This document shows positions 38,868 through 48,513 of a DNA stretch of 64,000 nucleotides, one piece after another. The position numbers were made by a program, and so were the translations under genes. The notes under the pieces are model-generated. The model searched no databases. It was not told the DNA's origin and worked only from the letters and a program-made list of their open reading frames with translations. Each line of letters opens with the position of its first letter. Position 1 is the first letter of the stretch. The stretch comes from an uncultured Pelagibacteraceae bacterium (GTDB lineage: Bacteria > Pseudomonadota > Alphaproteobacteria > Pelagibacterales > Pelagibacteraceae). Where the stretch lies: positions 35,926 to 99,925 of the forward strand of contig CACHDJ010000003.1 of assembly GCA_902578525.1 (NCBI GenBank). Direction: 5' to 3'.

Positions 38868-39638
38868 ATGAAATTTATAATTTTGGGATGTGGAAGTTCA
38901 ATGGGTGTACCAAGACCTGACGGTTTTTTTGGAAATTGTGATCCAAAAAATAAAAAAAATTATAGGACAAGATGTTCGGCATTACTTAAGACCTCAGAAG
39001 AAAATATATTAATAGATACATCTCCAGATTTAAGACAACAATTATTGCGCCATAAAATCAATAAAATTAACAAAGTTTTATACTCACATATGCATGGCGA
39101 CCAAACACATGGGATTAATGATCTAAGATCTTTTTATATTAATAGTAAGAAGCAAATAAATGTTTTTGCTGATCAATTTACCTCAAGATATCTAAAAAAA
39201 ACTTTTTCTTATATTTTTAAAAGTTATTCTAATGAGTATCCAGCTACTTTAAAATTAAATAATTTAAAAAAAAACTTTTTTGTTAACAACAATAATAAAA
39301 AAATTAAAATAAAAACAATAAAAGTTGAACATGGTAATGTAAAATCTAATTGTTTTATAATTGATAAAAAACTTGCTTACATAAGTGATGTAAGTAAAAT
39401 TTACAAAAAAGATTTTATATTTTTTAAGAATCTAAAATATTTAGTAATTGATTGTTTGTGGTACAATTATCATCCATCTCATTTTAATTTAGAGACTTCT
39501 TTATTGATTATTAAAAAATTTAGCCCAAAAAAAGCTATTTTAACAAATTTATCCCCTGTTTTAGATTATAAAAAACTCAAAAAAGTTTTACCAAAAAACG
39601 TTATTCCTGCACATGATGGGCTTTTAATAGAATTATAA
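38868..39638 (+). CDS. PhnP-like metallo-beta-lactamase-fold hydrolase
   Basis: The 256-residue protein has the family opening LGCGSSMGVPRPDGFFGNCDP and metal ligands SHMHGDQTHGI, VEHGN, ISDVSKI and PAHDG. It resembles PhnP phosphodiesterases but no phn genes are nearby; it always follows tatD in this cluster type, so a nucleic-acid or nucleotide phosphodiesterase role is likelier. It converges on and overlaps the peroxidase gene by 6 bases. Confidence 0.86.
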   Translation: MKFIILGCGSSMGVPRPDGFFGNCDPKNKKNYRTRCSALLKTSEENILIDTSPDLRQQLLRHKINKINKVLYSHMHGDQTHGINDLRSFYINSKKQINVFADQFTSRYLKKTFSYIFKSYSNEYPATLKLNNLKKNFFVNNNNKKIKIKTIKVEHGNVKSNCFIIDKKLAYISDVSKIYKKDFIFFKNLKYLVIDCLWYNYHPSHFNLETSLLIIKKFSPKKAILTNLSPVLDYKKLKKVLPKNVIPAHDGLLIEL

Positions 39639-40178
39639 AATATCTTCTATCTTGTTAAGTAATTTTTTTGACATGGGTTTAGTAAATGATGAAAATGTTT
39701 CTTCAACTTTTCCGTCTTTATTAATAAGAATTTTATAAAAATTCCATTTAGGTATAGCTGATTTCCCATAATTATCTTTAGCCCATTTAAATAAATCATG
39801 AGCCTTATCGCCTTTAACTTCGGTAATAGTTGTTAGAGGAAAATTTATATTAAAATTTACTTCGCAAAAATCTTTAACTTCTGAATTATTTTTTTTTTCT
39901 TGATTAAACGAATTAGATGGAACCCCTAAAATAATTAAACCTTTAGATTTATAATTATCCCATAATTCTTGTAATTCTTCATACTGGCTCGTAAAACCAC
40001 AATAACTTGCTGTATTAACAATTAATACAACTTTATTTTTATATTTACTAAAATTAATAATTTCTCCATTAATACTTTCAATTTTAAAGTCATAAAAAAT
40101 CTTATCATAGTTCGCTATTGCTGCACTTTTAAAAAAAAACATAAAAATAGTTAACCCAGTTAAAAATAACTTTTTCAT
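39633..40178 (-). CDS. Glutathione peroxidase-like protein (exported)
   Basis: The 181-residue thiol peroxidase starts with a signal peptide (FLTGLTIFMFFFKSAAIA). The catalytic tetrad is visible: Cys in NTASYCGFTSQY, Gln in SNSFNQEKKN, and Trp-Asn in KWNFYKIL. Cys replaces selenocysteine, as usual in bacteria. It is probably periplasmic and uses thioredoxin-like reductants. It lies 9 bases downstream of nhaA on the same strand. Confidence 0.9.
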   Translation of the reverse strand: MKKLFLTGLTIFMFFFKSAAIANYDKIFYDFKIESINGEIINFSKYKNKVVLIVNTASYCGFTSQYEELQELWDNYKSKGLIILGVPSNSFNQEKKNNSEVKDFCEVNFNINFPLTTITEVKGDKAHDLFKWAKDNYGKSAIPKWNFYKILINKDGKVEETFSSFTKPMSKKLLNKIEDIL

Positions 40179-40187
40179 TTATTAAAA

Positions 40188-41360
40188 TTATTTATTAGGT
40201 GTAAGTAATATTAAAAAATACCCAAATAAAGTGGATAATAATGACCCAGTTAATACACCTATTTTGACACCATCCATATATTGTAAATTATCTACAAACG
40301 CTAAATTTCCTACAAATAAACTCATTGTAAATCCTATTCCAGTTAATACACCTACGCCATAAAAATTAAACCAATTAGAGTTATTGGGCATTTGTGCAAT
40401 TTTTGTTTTTATAGAAACATACGAAAATAAGAATACACCTAACTGTTTACCTACAAATAATCCTAATACAATTCCCAATGGTACTTTGTCTAACAATGAT
40501 GCAAGTGATAATCCCTCTAAAGATACACCTGCATTAGCAAATGCAAATAAAGGCATTATGCCAAATGCTACATAGGGACTAATGGCATGCTCAACTTTAA
40601 TTAATAATGAAAAATCTTTTTCTTTTTTTCTATGAGGTATTGTCATTGCTAATAAAACTCCAGCAATCGTTGCATGAATCCCTGAATTATGTGTAAAATC
40701 CCAAAGAAAAATTCCTATAACTAAATAAGGTAAGAATTTTTTTATATTAAATTTATTAATGACTAGTAAAATTATAAATGCCAATAGCATAAGGCTTAAA
40801 TATTTAATACTTAAATCTCCGGAATAGAATAGGGCAATTATCACTATTGCTCCAAGATCGTCAATAATTGCAAGTGCTGTTAAAAAAACTTTCAAAGAAA
40901 GTGGTACTCTTTTTCCTAGCAATGATAGAACACCTAATGAAAATGCGATATCGGTAGCTGATGGTATTGCCCATCCATTTAAAGTTTCACTGTCACCAAG
41001 ATTTATGAAAATATAAAATAATGCAGGAACTAACATTCCTCCAACAGCAGCAATTATTGGAAGTAATGCTTGCTTAATATTTGAAAGTTCACCCTGTAAA
41101 AATTCTCTTTTAATTTCTAAGGTTACAAAAAAAAAGAATATTGCCATTAGGGCATCATTAATCCAATGAATAACAGATAATTTTAATCCAAAGTTGTTAA
41201 TTCCTATAAATAAATATTTATTTAAAGTTGAAAAATATAAATTCGATAAGTCTGAATTGCTAATTATTAAAGCTACAATGGCTGCGAATAGTAAAACTAA
41301 ACCACTAGCTGCTTCTAGTTTAAAAAACCATTTAAAAGGCTTGGATAAATAATAAATCAT
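40188..41360 (-). CDS. nhaA: Na+/H+ antiporter NhaA
   Basis: The 390-residue, twelve-helix antiporter has DALMAIFFFFVTLEIKREFLQGEL, the paired Asp of the ion site in LTALAIIDDLGAIVIIA, the Asp of AIPSATDIAFSLG and GIGFTMSLFVGNLAF. It exports sodium using protons, fitting a marine cell. Confidence 0.96.
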   Translation of the reverse strand: MIYYLSKPFKWFFKLEAASGLVLLFAAIVALIISNSDLSNLYFSTLNKYLFIGINNFGLKLSVIHWINDALMAIFFFFVTLEIKREFLQGELSNIKQALLPIIAAVGGMLVPALFYIFINLGDSETLNGWAIPSATDIAFSLGVLSLLGKRVPLSLKVFLTALAIIDDLGAIVIIALFYSGDLSIKYLSLMLLAFIILLVINKFNIKKFLPYLVIGIFLWDFTHNSGIHATIAGVLLAMTIPHRKKEKDFSLLIKVEHAISPYVAFGIMPLFAFANAGVSLEGLSLASLLDKVPLGIVLGLFVGKQLGVFLFSYVSIKTKIAQMPNNSNWFNFYGVGVLTGIGFTMSLFVGNLAFVDNLQYMDGVKIGVLTGSLLSTLFGYFLILLTPNK

Positions 41361-41366
41361 AAAAAA

Positions 41367-41816
41367 CTAAGATAAATCTATAATAAATAGTTTTATATCT
41401 TTCAATGTTTCAAATAGGTTAAATAGAACTATTTCTAACCCAGGAAATATATCAATTAGAGGTTTTTTAAAGGTATCAATTAATATAATCGCAGCTACCA
41501 TTGAAATAATAAAAACAATTAAATAAGAAAAAAATTTACTGATAAAATTATTTTCTGTTTTTTTTCTTTTTATATTTTTTTCTTTAATTTTGGTTTTTTC
41601 AAAATTTTGATTTAATGAAGGTTCATCTTCTTTAGTAAAGTTATCTTTGTTGTCTAGAATATTCTCTTTTAGTGTAAGAGGTTCTGGGATTTTTTTTTCA
41701 ATTTTATAAAACCAAACATGGCCACATGATCCACATTCTAAATCACGTCCTTCTTTGGGAATTAAAGCAGCATCTATTTCGAATTTTTTTTTGTCACATG
41801 GACAAGTAATAATCAT
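41367..41816 (-). CDS. MJ0042-type zinc-ribbon membrane protein
   Basis: The 149-residue protein has an N-terminal zinc ribbon (MIITCPCDKKKF ... LECGSCGHVWFY, two CxxC-like pairs), a charged linker and a C-terminal transmembrane helix (about 95-117). This layout is typical of alphaproteobacterial zinc-finger/TM proteins of unknown function. It lies 6 bases before nhaA on the reverse strand. Confidence 0.82.
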   Translation of the reverse strand: MIITCPCDKKKFEIDAALIPKEGRDLECGSCGHVWFYKIEKKIPEPLTLKENILDNKDNFTKEDEPSLNQNFEKTKIKEKNIKRKKTENNFISKFFSYLIVFIISMVAAIILIDTFKKPLIDIFPGLEIVLFNLFETLKDIKLFIIDLS

Positions 41817-41910
41817 ACTTTCTTTTATATCAGATTTTCATAAAAAAACTTGATTTTTACTAATCTTTACTCTTTGAAATAATTAAAATGTACTGTAATA
41901 GTACTCGGAT

Positions 41911-41987
<77 letters not shown>

Positions 41988-41992
41988 TTTTT

Positions 41993-42274
41993 ATGAAAAA
42001 AGCAAAGATTTACATACCTAATAAAAGTCCAATGCAGTCAGGCTTGGGCAAAACAGAAAAATGGATTTTAGAATATGAAACAAAAGATCCTTCAATAAAT
42101 CCTTTAATGGGATGGGAAAGTTCTAGTGACACTTATAGTGAATTAAAATTGGAATTTTCATCAAAAGAATTGGCAATTAATTATGCAAAAAAGAAAAAAA
42201 TTGATTTTGAATTAGTTGAACCGAAACGAAGAAAAATTGTTAAAAAATCATACGCCGATAATTTTTTAAATTAA
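41993..42274 (+). CDS. NADH dehydrogenase accessory subunit (NDUFS4-like)
   Basis: The 93-residue protein of the ETC complex I conserved-region family (PF04800) has KTEKWILEYE, PLMGWESSSDT and FSSKELAINYAKKKKIDFELVEP. This supernumerary subunit (18 kDa / AQDQ) occurs in alphaproteobacterial and mitochondrial complex I. The ATG lies 5 bases after the tRNA-Pro CCA, leaving no room for a Shine-Dalgarno outside the tRNA. Confidence 0.93.
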   Translation: MKKAKIYIPNKSPMQSGLGKTEKWILEYETKDPSINPLMGWESSSDTYSELKLEFSSKELAINYAKKKKIDFELVEPKRRKIVKKSYADNFLN

Positions 42275-42277
42275 TAA

Positions 42278-43270
42278 ATGTTTAAATTTTTTACTCAAAA
42301 AAAATGGTTTTTATGGAGTATTTTTGGCTCTGTTTTTATTTTAGTTTCAACTTGGTATCAGGTTCAACTTGATGTTAGAATAAATGAGTGGTTTGGAGAA
42401 TTTTATGACACACTTCAAAAAGCTTTAACAACACCAAACTCTGTCACTGAAGCAGAATTTATTGGTTATTTATTTACTTTTGCAAAAATAGCAGCTTTGT
42501 GGATTCTTATAGCTGTGTTTACTGGTTTTTTTACAAGTCATTGGGTCTTTAGATGGAGAACATCAATGGCTGATTATTACCACGAACAATGGTTAAATGC
42601 ACGTTTAACAGAAGGTGCTTCTCAAAGAGTTCAGGAAGACACTTTAAAGTTTGCAAGAATTATGGAAGGTCTGGGAACCGGACTGTTAGACAGCATAATG
42701 ACCTTAATAGCTTTTACACCTATATTGTGGGGACTATCTAAACAAATTGATATTTTACCTTGGATAGGTGAAGTAGAGCATGCCTTAGTTTGGGTAGCTA
42801 TTATCTCTGCATTAGGTGGAACTTTATTGTTAGCCGCTGTTGGAATAAAATTGCCGGGAATAGAATATGACATACAAAAAGAAGAAGCGGGCTATAGGAA
42901 AGAACTTGTGCTTGGAGAGGATGATCCAATTAGAGCTGCTCCTCCAACTATAGGTCAATTATATGATCGTGTGAGAGGTATTCATTTTAAATCTTATTTT
43001 CATTATCTCTATTTTAACACAGTTAAATGGAGTTATTTTCAGGGAATGGTTATAGTTCCATATTTAGCCTTAGCACCAACAATTGTAACAGGTGCAATTA
43101 CATTAGGCTTTGTTCAACAAATAACTAGGGCATTCGGAAGAGTAGAAGGTTCACTTCAATATTTGGTTAAAAGCTGGTCAACAATTGTTGAACTTATTTC
43201 TGTTTGGAAAAGACTAAGAGAATTTGAGGCAAAATTAAATTATGATAAAGAAGTTGAGGTCAAAATATAA
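42278..43270 (+). CDS. SbmA/BacA-family peptide transporter
   Basis: The 330-residue membrane protein is of the SbmA/BacA family, an ABC transmembrane-like fold without an ATPase domain, driven by protons. Family markers: STWYQVQLDVRINEWFGEFYDTLQ, WRTSMADYYHEQW, RVQEDTLKFARIMEGLG and PYLALAPTIVTGAITLGF. BacA imports peptides and is tied to B12 or very-long-chain-fatty-acid LPS traits elsewhere. The stop overlaps the glpX start by one base. Confidence 0.88.
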   Translation: MFKFFTQKKWFLWSIFGSVFILVSTWYQVQLDVRINEWFGEFYDTLQKALTTPNSVTEAEFIGYLFTFAKIAALWILIAVFTGFFTSHWVFRWRTSMADYYHEQWLNARLTEGASQRVQEDTLKFARIMEGLGTGLLDSIMTLIAFTPILWGLSKQIDILPWIGEVEHALVWVAIISALGGTLLLAAVGIKLPGIEYDIQKEEAGYRKELVLGEDDPIRAAPPTIGQLYDRVRGIHFKSYFHYLYFNTVKWSYFQGMVIVPYLALAPTIVTGAITLGFVQQITRAFGRVEGSLQYLVKSWSTIVELISVWKRLREFEAKLNYDKEVEVKI

Positions 43271-44214
43271 TGACTATAGATAAAAAGTTTGTAGATTTAT
43301 TTCATAGTGTTTCTACAAATGCAGCAATAGCAACTTTTAATTGGATTGGTAAAAAAAATAAAATCGCTGCTGATAAAGCAGCGGTTGACTCTATGAGAAA
43401 TAATTTAAATAAAATTAATATGAAAGGAAGAATTGTAATAGGAGAAGGTGAATTAGACAAAGCACCAATGCTTTATATTGGTGAAAGACTAGGCACTCAA
43501 AATGGACCAGAATTAGATATTGCTGTTGACCCATTAGAAGGAACGAATTTTGCAGCAAATAATTTACCTGGTGCGTTAAGTGTAATTGCTGTAGCTGAAA
43601 AATCAAATTTGTTTAATGCGCCAGAAACTTATATGGATAAAATAGCTATTTCATCACCTGAAAAAGGAATAGTTGATTTAGATAATTCTACGAAAAGAAA
43701 TATTGGAAATTTAGCAGATTTTAAAAATACTGAACCTCAAAATTTAACTGCTTGTTTATTGGATAGACCTAGACATAAAAAACAAATTGAAGATTTAGAA
43801 TCTTTGGGTGTAAAAATAAAATTAATATCTGACGGAGATGTATCTGGCGCACTCATGGTTACAAAAAAAGATTATAATATTGATATTTTTATGGGTATAG
43901 GAGGAGGGCCAGAAGGTGTACTTGCGGCTTCTGCTTTAGATACGTTTGGGTGTTTTTTTCAGGGTAAACTTATTTTTGAGTCAAATGAGGAAAAGGAAAG
44001 AGCAAAAAAAATGGGTATCAAAGATATAAATAAAAAATATGAGCTAAATGAAATAGTATCTGGAGACTCAATATTTTGTGCTACTGGCATAACTTCAGGT
44101 GACTTAGTATCTGGTATTAATATTGATAATAATGTTTTTACATCGGAAACTTTAATCACTCATAAGTCTTCAAATTTAAAAAAAATAATTAAATTAAAAC
44201 ATAATATTAAATGA
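43270..44214 (+). CDS. glpX: Fructose-1,6-bisphosphatase class II (GlpX)
   Basis: The 314-residue Li+-sensitive-type phosphatase has GRIVIGEGELDKAPMLYIGE, the metal motif VDPLEGTNF and GIGGGPEGVLAAS. It should catalyse the gluconeogenic step fructose-1,6-bisphosphate to fructose-6-phosphate, relevant to a cell living on organic acids. In many alphaproteobacteria glpX follows hom; here hom is 8 kb away. Confidence 0.95.
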   Translation: MTIDKKFVDLFHSVSTNAAIATFNWIGKKNKIAADKAAVDSMRNNLNKINMKGRIVIGEGELDKAPMLYIGERLGTQNGPELDIAVDPLEGTNFAANNLPGALSVIAVAEKSNLFNAPETYMDKIAISSPEKGIVDLDNSTKRNIGNLADFKNTEPQNLTACLLDRPRHKKQIEDLESLGVKIKLISDGDVSGALMVTKKDYNIDIFMGIGGGPEGVLAASALDTFGCFFQGKLIFESNEEKERAKKMGIKDINKKYELNEIVSGDSIFCATGITSGDLVSGINIDNNVFTSETLITHKSSNLKKIIKLKHNIK

Positions 44215-44290
44215 TCTCCTTTTCTTGATCTATTAAAAGTCCTAATTAAGCTTGATTAATACAGTTTTATACAATAAAAACCTTGAATTT

Positions 44291-44365
44291 GGTCCCTTCG
44301 TCTATCGGTTAGGACACGTGGTTTTCATCCTCGAAAGAGGGGTTCGATTCCCCTAGGGACCGCCA
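44291..44365 (+). tRNA. tRNA-Glu (UUC) with U-U mismatch in the anticodon stem
   Basis: 75-base tRNA: acceptor GGTCCCT/AGGGACC, T arm AGGGG-TTCGATT-CCCCT, anticodon TTC at 44324-44326, discriminator G and encoded CCA. The anticodon stem CGTGG/CCTCG has four Watson-Crick pairs and a central T44319-T44331 mismatch. The next gene starts 5 bases after CCA. Confidence 0.93.
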
Positions 44366-44370
44366 TAATT

Positions 44371-44619
44371 ATGTACCACTACGTTTATATGCTTAAGACA
44401 TTAAATGGCTTTAAGAACAAAACTTATGTTGGTTATTCAACAAATTTAAAAATAAGACTTGATAAACATAATTCTTCAAAAGGAGCTAAAGCTACAAAGG
44501 GTTATTTATGGAAAATAATATTTAAGAAAAAATTTTTGACCAAATCTAAAGCGATGTCTTATGAATATATGCTTAAAAAAGATAGAAAAAAAAGACTATC
44601 CATATTAAAAGATAGTTAA
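44371..44619 (+). CDS. GIY-YIG domain protein (UPF0213-like)
   Basis: The 82-residue single-domain nuclease-fold protein starts MYHYVYMLKTLNG and continues KTYVGYSTNLKIRLDKHN, with the YVYML / TYVGYS pair corresponding to GIY-YIG, the catalytic Arg (IRLDKHN) and the Glu in MSYEYMLKK. Substrates of these small proteins are mostly unknown. It is sandwiched between tRNA-Glu and the glycosyltransferase genes. Confidence 0.88.
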   Translation: MYHYVYMLKTLNGFKNKTYVGYSTNLKIRLDKHNSSKGAKATKGYLWKIIFKKKFLTKSKAMSYEYMLKKDRKKRLSILKDS

Positions 44620-44625
44620 TTAATT

Positions 44626-46731
44626 ATGAAAATAGCAACCCTATTACCTTATAAAGAAAACTATACTATTTCTAAAGCACAAGCTGCTGCTATATGGGTT
44701 TGCGATTTTTATAAATACTCAAAATTTAAAAATGAAAATTTTATTTACGGAAACACATCATCTAAAGATTATCTTACCAAAAATTATGTTAATGTTGAAA
44801 TTAGCAATTTAAGATCTAAATTAACAAGTTCTACAAAAGAATATTGTAAAAATTTTATAGAAAAAGCTAAAAATAGAAATTACGATATTATTGAAATTCA
44901 TAATAGACCTTTAGTTTTTCAATATTTAAAAAATGAAATAGATTCTAAATATATTTTATATTTTCATAATGATCCTATATCTATGAATGGATCAAAAACC
45001 AGATCAGAAAGACTCGATCTTCTTGATAATTTAGATAAAATTATATTTGTAAGTAAGTGGGTTCAAGATAGGTTTTTTTTAGATTTAGATAAGAAATTAA
45101 TAAACAAAACAGAAATAGTTTATCCAAGCATACATAAATCAAAAAGTAGACTGTCTAAAAAAAACAAAATTACTTTTGTTGGAAAACTAAATAAATCTAA
45201 AGGGTATGATATATATAAATCAGCAATAATTAAGATATTAAATGAATATAATGATTGGAAAGCTTTTTCTATTGGTGACGAAGATAGAGAAAGACCTGTA
45301 ATAAATCATAAAAATCACAAAGAGTTAGGATTTCTAAAACATAAAGAAGTATTAAATTTTTTAAATGAATCAGAAATTGCTGTTGTACCATCCAGGTGGG
45401 AAGAGCCATTTGGAAGAACAGCTTTAGAGTCATCTTCTAGAGGTTGTGCAACAATAATATCTAACAGGGGAGGGTTGCCTGAAACCACAGATCACTGTTT
45501 AATTCTAAAAAAATTAAACGCAAATGAACTTTATAAGGCTTTAAAAAAATTAATTAATAATCCAAAATTTCGTAAGAATATTCAAAACGAAGGGTATAAT
45601 AACATCAAACATTTAGTTAAGAATAATAGTAATTTTATCGACAAGATAAGAGAAAATGTTGTTCAAAATTTTAGTCTAAACTTAATAAGAAATAAATTAA
45701 GAATAATAAATATTTATAACACTGGTCAAAAAAACTATCATAGATTATATAATATTTCTCTTGGTAAAAAATTTACTAATGGTTTTATACGAAATGGTCA
45801 CGATGTTTTAGAAATAAGTGATAGAGATTTTGTCAGACAAAATAGAAATTTTTTTCAAAAAAAAAATACTGATAAATTTCAAGAATATTTAATTAACACT
45901 TTTAAGAATTATAGTCCTGATTTAATTTTTTTTGGACATACAAAAAATATAGACAGATCAACAATTAATGAATTTAAATCATTAAACAATAACATAATAA
46001 TTTCTCAATGGAATGAGGATCCTGTTATGAAAAGTTTAAGTTATTCGAAACAAAATATAAAAAATATATTTAACTATTCAGATATTGTAGATCACAGCTT
46101 TATTACAACAGATCCAAGTATTTTGAAAAAACAAAATTATGATGTTAAAAATTTTCACTTCTTTTTTGTTCCTGTAGACAAAAATATAGAATGTTTTGAT
46201 GTTTCAAAAAAAAATCCTTTAAAAGATCTCTTTTATGCCATGAGTCATGGTGTAAATAGAGCAACTTTAAAAAAAGGGAAAAGTGATTCTAGAATTCATT
46301 TTTTAAATAGTTTAATTAAAAAATTAGAAAATATTGATTATGATTTTTATGGTTTTCAAAATAAAGAGCCAATCTGGGGAAATGATTTTTATAAAGCTTT
46401 AATAAATTCAAAAATGGGACTTAATCTTAGCAGAGGGTTGCCAACAAAATATTATTCAAGTAATAGAATAGCATCCTTGATGGGAAATGGATTACTAACA
46501 TTCGTTGATAGAAAAACACAACTCAACGATATTTTCAATCAAAAGGAAATTGTTTTATATGAAAATTTAAGTGATTTATCTCAAAAAATAAAATTTTATA
46601 AAAATAATAACAAAGCTAGATCCAAGATAGCGAGTGCTGGAAAAAAAAAATATTTTAAATTATTTGATGAACTTAAAACAACTAAATATATTGTTGATAA
46701 ATCTTTGGGTATCAAAAATAATTTATACTAA
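44626..46731 (+). CDS. Two-domain glycosyltransferase (GT4-like plus CgeB-like)
   Basis: The 701-residue protein has two GT-B glycosyltransferase units. Residues 1 to about 350 resemble GT4 enzymes (KITFVGKLNKSKGYDI, then VVPSRWEEPFGRTALESSSRG and RGGLPETTD with the nucleotide-sugar-binding Glu). Residues about 355-701 resemble the CgeB / DUF3880 type (WNEDPVMKS, GLNLSRGLPTKYYSSNRIASLMGNGLLTF). No signal peptide is seen. It starts a three-gene operon probably making a surface polysaccharide or glycan decoration. Confidence 0.85.
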   Translation: MKIATLLPYKENYTISKAQAAAIWVCDFYKYSKFKNENFIYGNTSSKDYLTKNYVNVEISNLRSKLTSSTKEYCKNFIEKAKNRNYDIIEIHNRPLVFQYLKNEIDSKYILYFHNDPISMNGSKTRSERLDLLDNLDKIIFVSKWVQDRFFLDLDKKLINKTEIVYPSIHKSKSRLSKKNKITFVGKLNKSKGYDIYKSAIIKILNEYNDWKAFSIGDEDRERPVINHKNHKELGFLKHKEVLNFLNESEIAVVPSRWEEPFGRTALESSSRGCATIISNRGGLPETTDHCLILKKLNANELYKALKKLINNPKFRKNIQNEGYNNIKHLVKNNSNFIDKIRENVVQNFSLNLIRNKLRIINIYNTGQKNYHRLYNISLGKKFTNGFIRNGHDVLEISDRDFVRQNRNFFQKKNTDKFQEYLINTFKNYSPDLIFFGHTKNIDRSTINEFKSLNNNIIISQWNEDPVMKSLSYSKQNIKNIFNYSDIVDHSFITTDPSILKKQNYDVKNFHFFFVPVDKNIECFDVSKKNPLKDLFYAMSHGVNRATLKKGKSDSRIHFLNSLIKKLENIDYDFYGFQNKEPIWGNDFYKALINSKMGLNLSRGLPTKYYSSNRIASLMGNGLLTFVDRKTQLNDIFNQKEIVLYENLSDLSQKIKFYKNNNKARSKIASAGKKKYFKLFDELKTTKYIVDKSLGIKNNLY

Positions 46732-47582
46732 TGAAGATATCAATTATAGTTGCAACTTATAATAATCTTGAATTTTTAAAATTTTTTTTCTCATCTTTAA
46801 AAAAAAATTCTAAATATACACATGAACTTATACTTCATATAAATGACGGTTCAGATGGTACTCTTCAATTTGCAAATAAAAATGGAATTGCTTTTACACA
46901 TAGTTTAGAAAATATTGGTTTGTGTAACTCGATTAATCAAGCTGCATCGTTAGCAACATCTGATTATATTTTATATGCTCATGATGATATGTTTTTCTGT
47001 AAAAATTGGGATATTTACCTTGAAAATGAAGTTCAGAAATATACTGATAATTTGTATTATTTAACTGGTACTAATGTTTCCAAAAACAATGGACTAATTA
47101 ATTTTGATTGTGGCACAATTCCAGAAAATTTTGATGAAGATAAATTTAATTTTTTTTGTGATAAAGATGAATCGAAAGATCGCCAAGGATCTCATTGGGC
47201 ACCACATCTAGTACATAAAGAACTATGGATGAAAGTGGGTGGATTCAGTAAGGAATTTAATCCAGGTGATGGATCAGATCCAGATTTTTGCATGAAGTTG
47301 TGGAATAATAATGTTCGAATTTTTAAGACTATTTCTAATTTTAAAGTATATCATTTCAGTTCGGTGACTACACGTAAAAAAGATATAATACTCAATAATG
47401 GAACTAAAACATTCATATTAAAATACGGTTTTAATCCAAGATTTTTTAGAAAATATTATCTTAAAGGTGATGGTTTTAATGTATTTGACGGAAAATTGCA
47501 CAATCCAAAAATGAATTTAAACATGTTTTTTGACTTATTAATAAATAAATTTAAATATCTATACTTTTCGCTGTTTAAATGA
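46731..47582 (+). CDS. Family 2 glycosyltransferase
   Basis: The 283-residue GT-A enzyme has KISIIVATYNNLEFLKFFF at the N-terminus, the DxD-type DDMFF in LYAHDDMFF, and WMKVGGFSKEFNPGDGSDPDFCMKLW for the acceptor region. It begins at the last base of the upstream glycosyltransferase stop (TAATG) and its own stop overlaps the GT11 start. Confidence 0.9.
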   Translation: MKISIIVATYNNLEFLKFFFSSLKKNSKYTHELILHINDGSDGTLQFANKNGIAFTHSLENIGLCNSINQAASLATSDYILYAHDDMFFCKNWDIYLENEVQKYTDNLYYLTGTNVSKNNGLINFDCGTIPENFDEDKFNFFCDKDESKDRQGSHWAPHLVHKELWMKVGGFSKEFNPGDGSDPDFCMKLWNNNVRIFKTISNFKVYHFSSVTTRKKDIILNNGTKTFILKYGFNPRFFRKYYLKGDGFNVFDGKLHNPKMNLNMFFDLLINKFKYLYFSLFK

Positions 47583-48472
47583 AAAATTTAATTGTAAGGA
47601 TTGCTGAGGGCCTTGGTAATCAACTTTTTATGTATTCAAATGGTTTGGCTCTTTCGAAAGAAAATAATTATAATTTTTATATTGATAATTCATCTGGTTA
47701 TTTTAAAAAAAAAAATCAATTTCGTTCATTTGAATTAGATAAGTTCAAAATTACCTCTCAATATACTGTTCCTGAACTAAGATATGATGATTATTTTCTA
47801 GATTTTAAAAGAAAAATCAAAAAAAAGTTAGATCTTTTTAAATATAAAAAGTCTTTTTTAGTTGAAAATCAAGATAGTTATAAACACACTTCGTTTAAAA
47901 AAATCAACTTATCTAATTTCTCTGATTTATTGTTTGTTGAAGGTTATTTTCAAAGTGAAAAATATTTTATTAATTACAGAAATATTCTTATTAATGAATT
48001 TAAGATTAAAGATAATTACGTTAATTCAAATAATCATTTGATCAATGAGTTAAAAAATAATGAAAGTGTTTCAATTTGCATAAGACAAAATAGATTTTCT
48101 GAAGGTAAGATTATTGATAAAAAAAAATCAATTAAATTTACTTATGATACAATTGAATATATCAAAAGAGCTGTCTCTTTTATTAAAGAAAAAGTTACCA
48201 ATCCTAAATTTTATATTTGGTCTGATGATTTTTCTAATTTGAACGAATATTTTGATCAAAATCAATTTACATTTGTTAAAAATGATAATAATAAATTTTT
48301 AAATGATTTTTATTTATTTCAATATTCTAAACATTTCATAATTGGTCCAACTTCATTCCATTGGTGGGGGGCATGGTTAAATGAAAGTCCAAATAAAATT
48401 TGTTTACGACCTTTAAATTTAAATCCATCAAACAATAGTGACTTTTGGCCTAATAGCTGGATACCGATTTAA
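47579..48472 (+). CDS. GT11-family (alpha-1,2-fucosyltransferase-like) enzyme
   Basis: The 297-residue protein has the GT11 opening RIAEGLGNQLFMYSNGLAL, the middle GYFQSEKYF, and the C-terminal GPTSFHWWGAWLNE. The HxRRGD substrate motif is altered to CIRQNRFSEG, keeping the key Arg. GT11 enzymes transfer L-fucose (or related sugar) to beta-galactosides. No GDP-fucose synthesis genes are in the window, so the donor is not established. Confidence 0.86.
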   Translation: MKNLIVRIAEGLGNQLFMYSNGLALSKENNYNFYIDNSSGYFKKKNQFRSFELDKFKITSQYTVPELRYDDYFLDFKRKIKKKLDLFKYKKSFLVENQDSYKHTSFKKINLSNFSDLLFVEGYFQSEKYFINYRNILINEFKIKDNYVNSNNHLINELKNNESVSICIRQNRFSEGKIIDKKKSIKFTYDTIEYIKRAVSFIKEKVTNPKFYIWSDDFSNLNEYFDQNQFTFVKNDNNKFLNDFYLFQYSKHFIIGPTSFHWWGAWLNESPNKICLRPLNLNPSNNSDFWPNSWIPI

Positions 48473-48513
48473 TTTTTTATCATAAACTTTCTTTTTCCAA
48501 TATTGATTTTCAA

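Noticed and set aside
44345..44365. tRNA-Glu 3' end as an integration site for the island recombinase
   Set aside because: I found no second copy of the tRNA 3' sequence in 44.4-51 kb, so an att duplication is not supported within the window.
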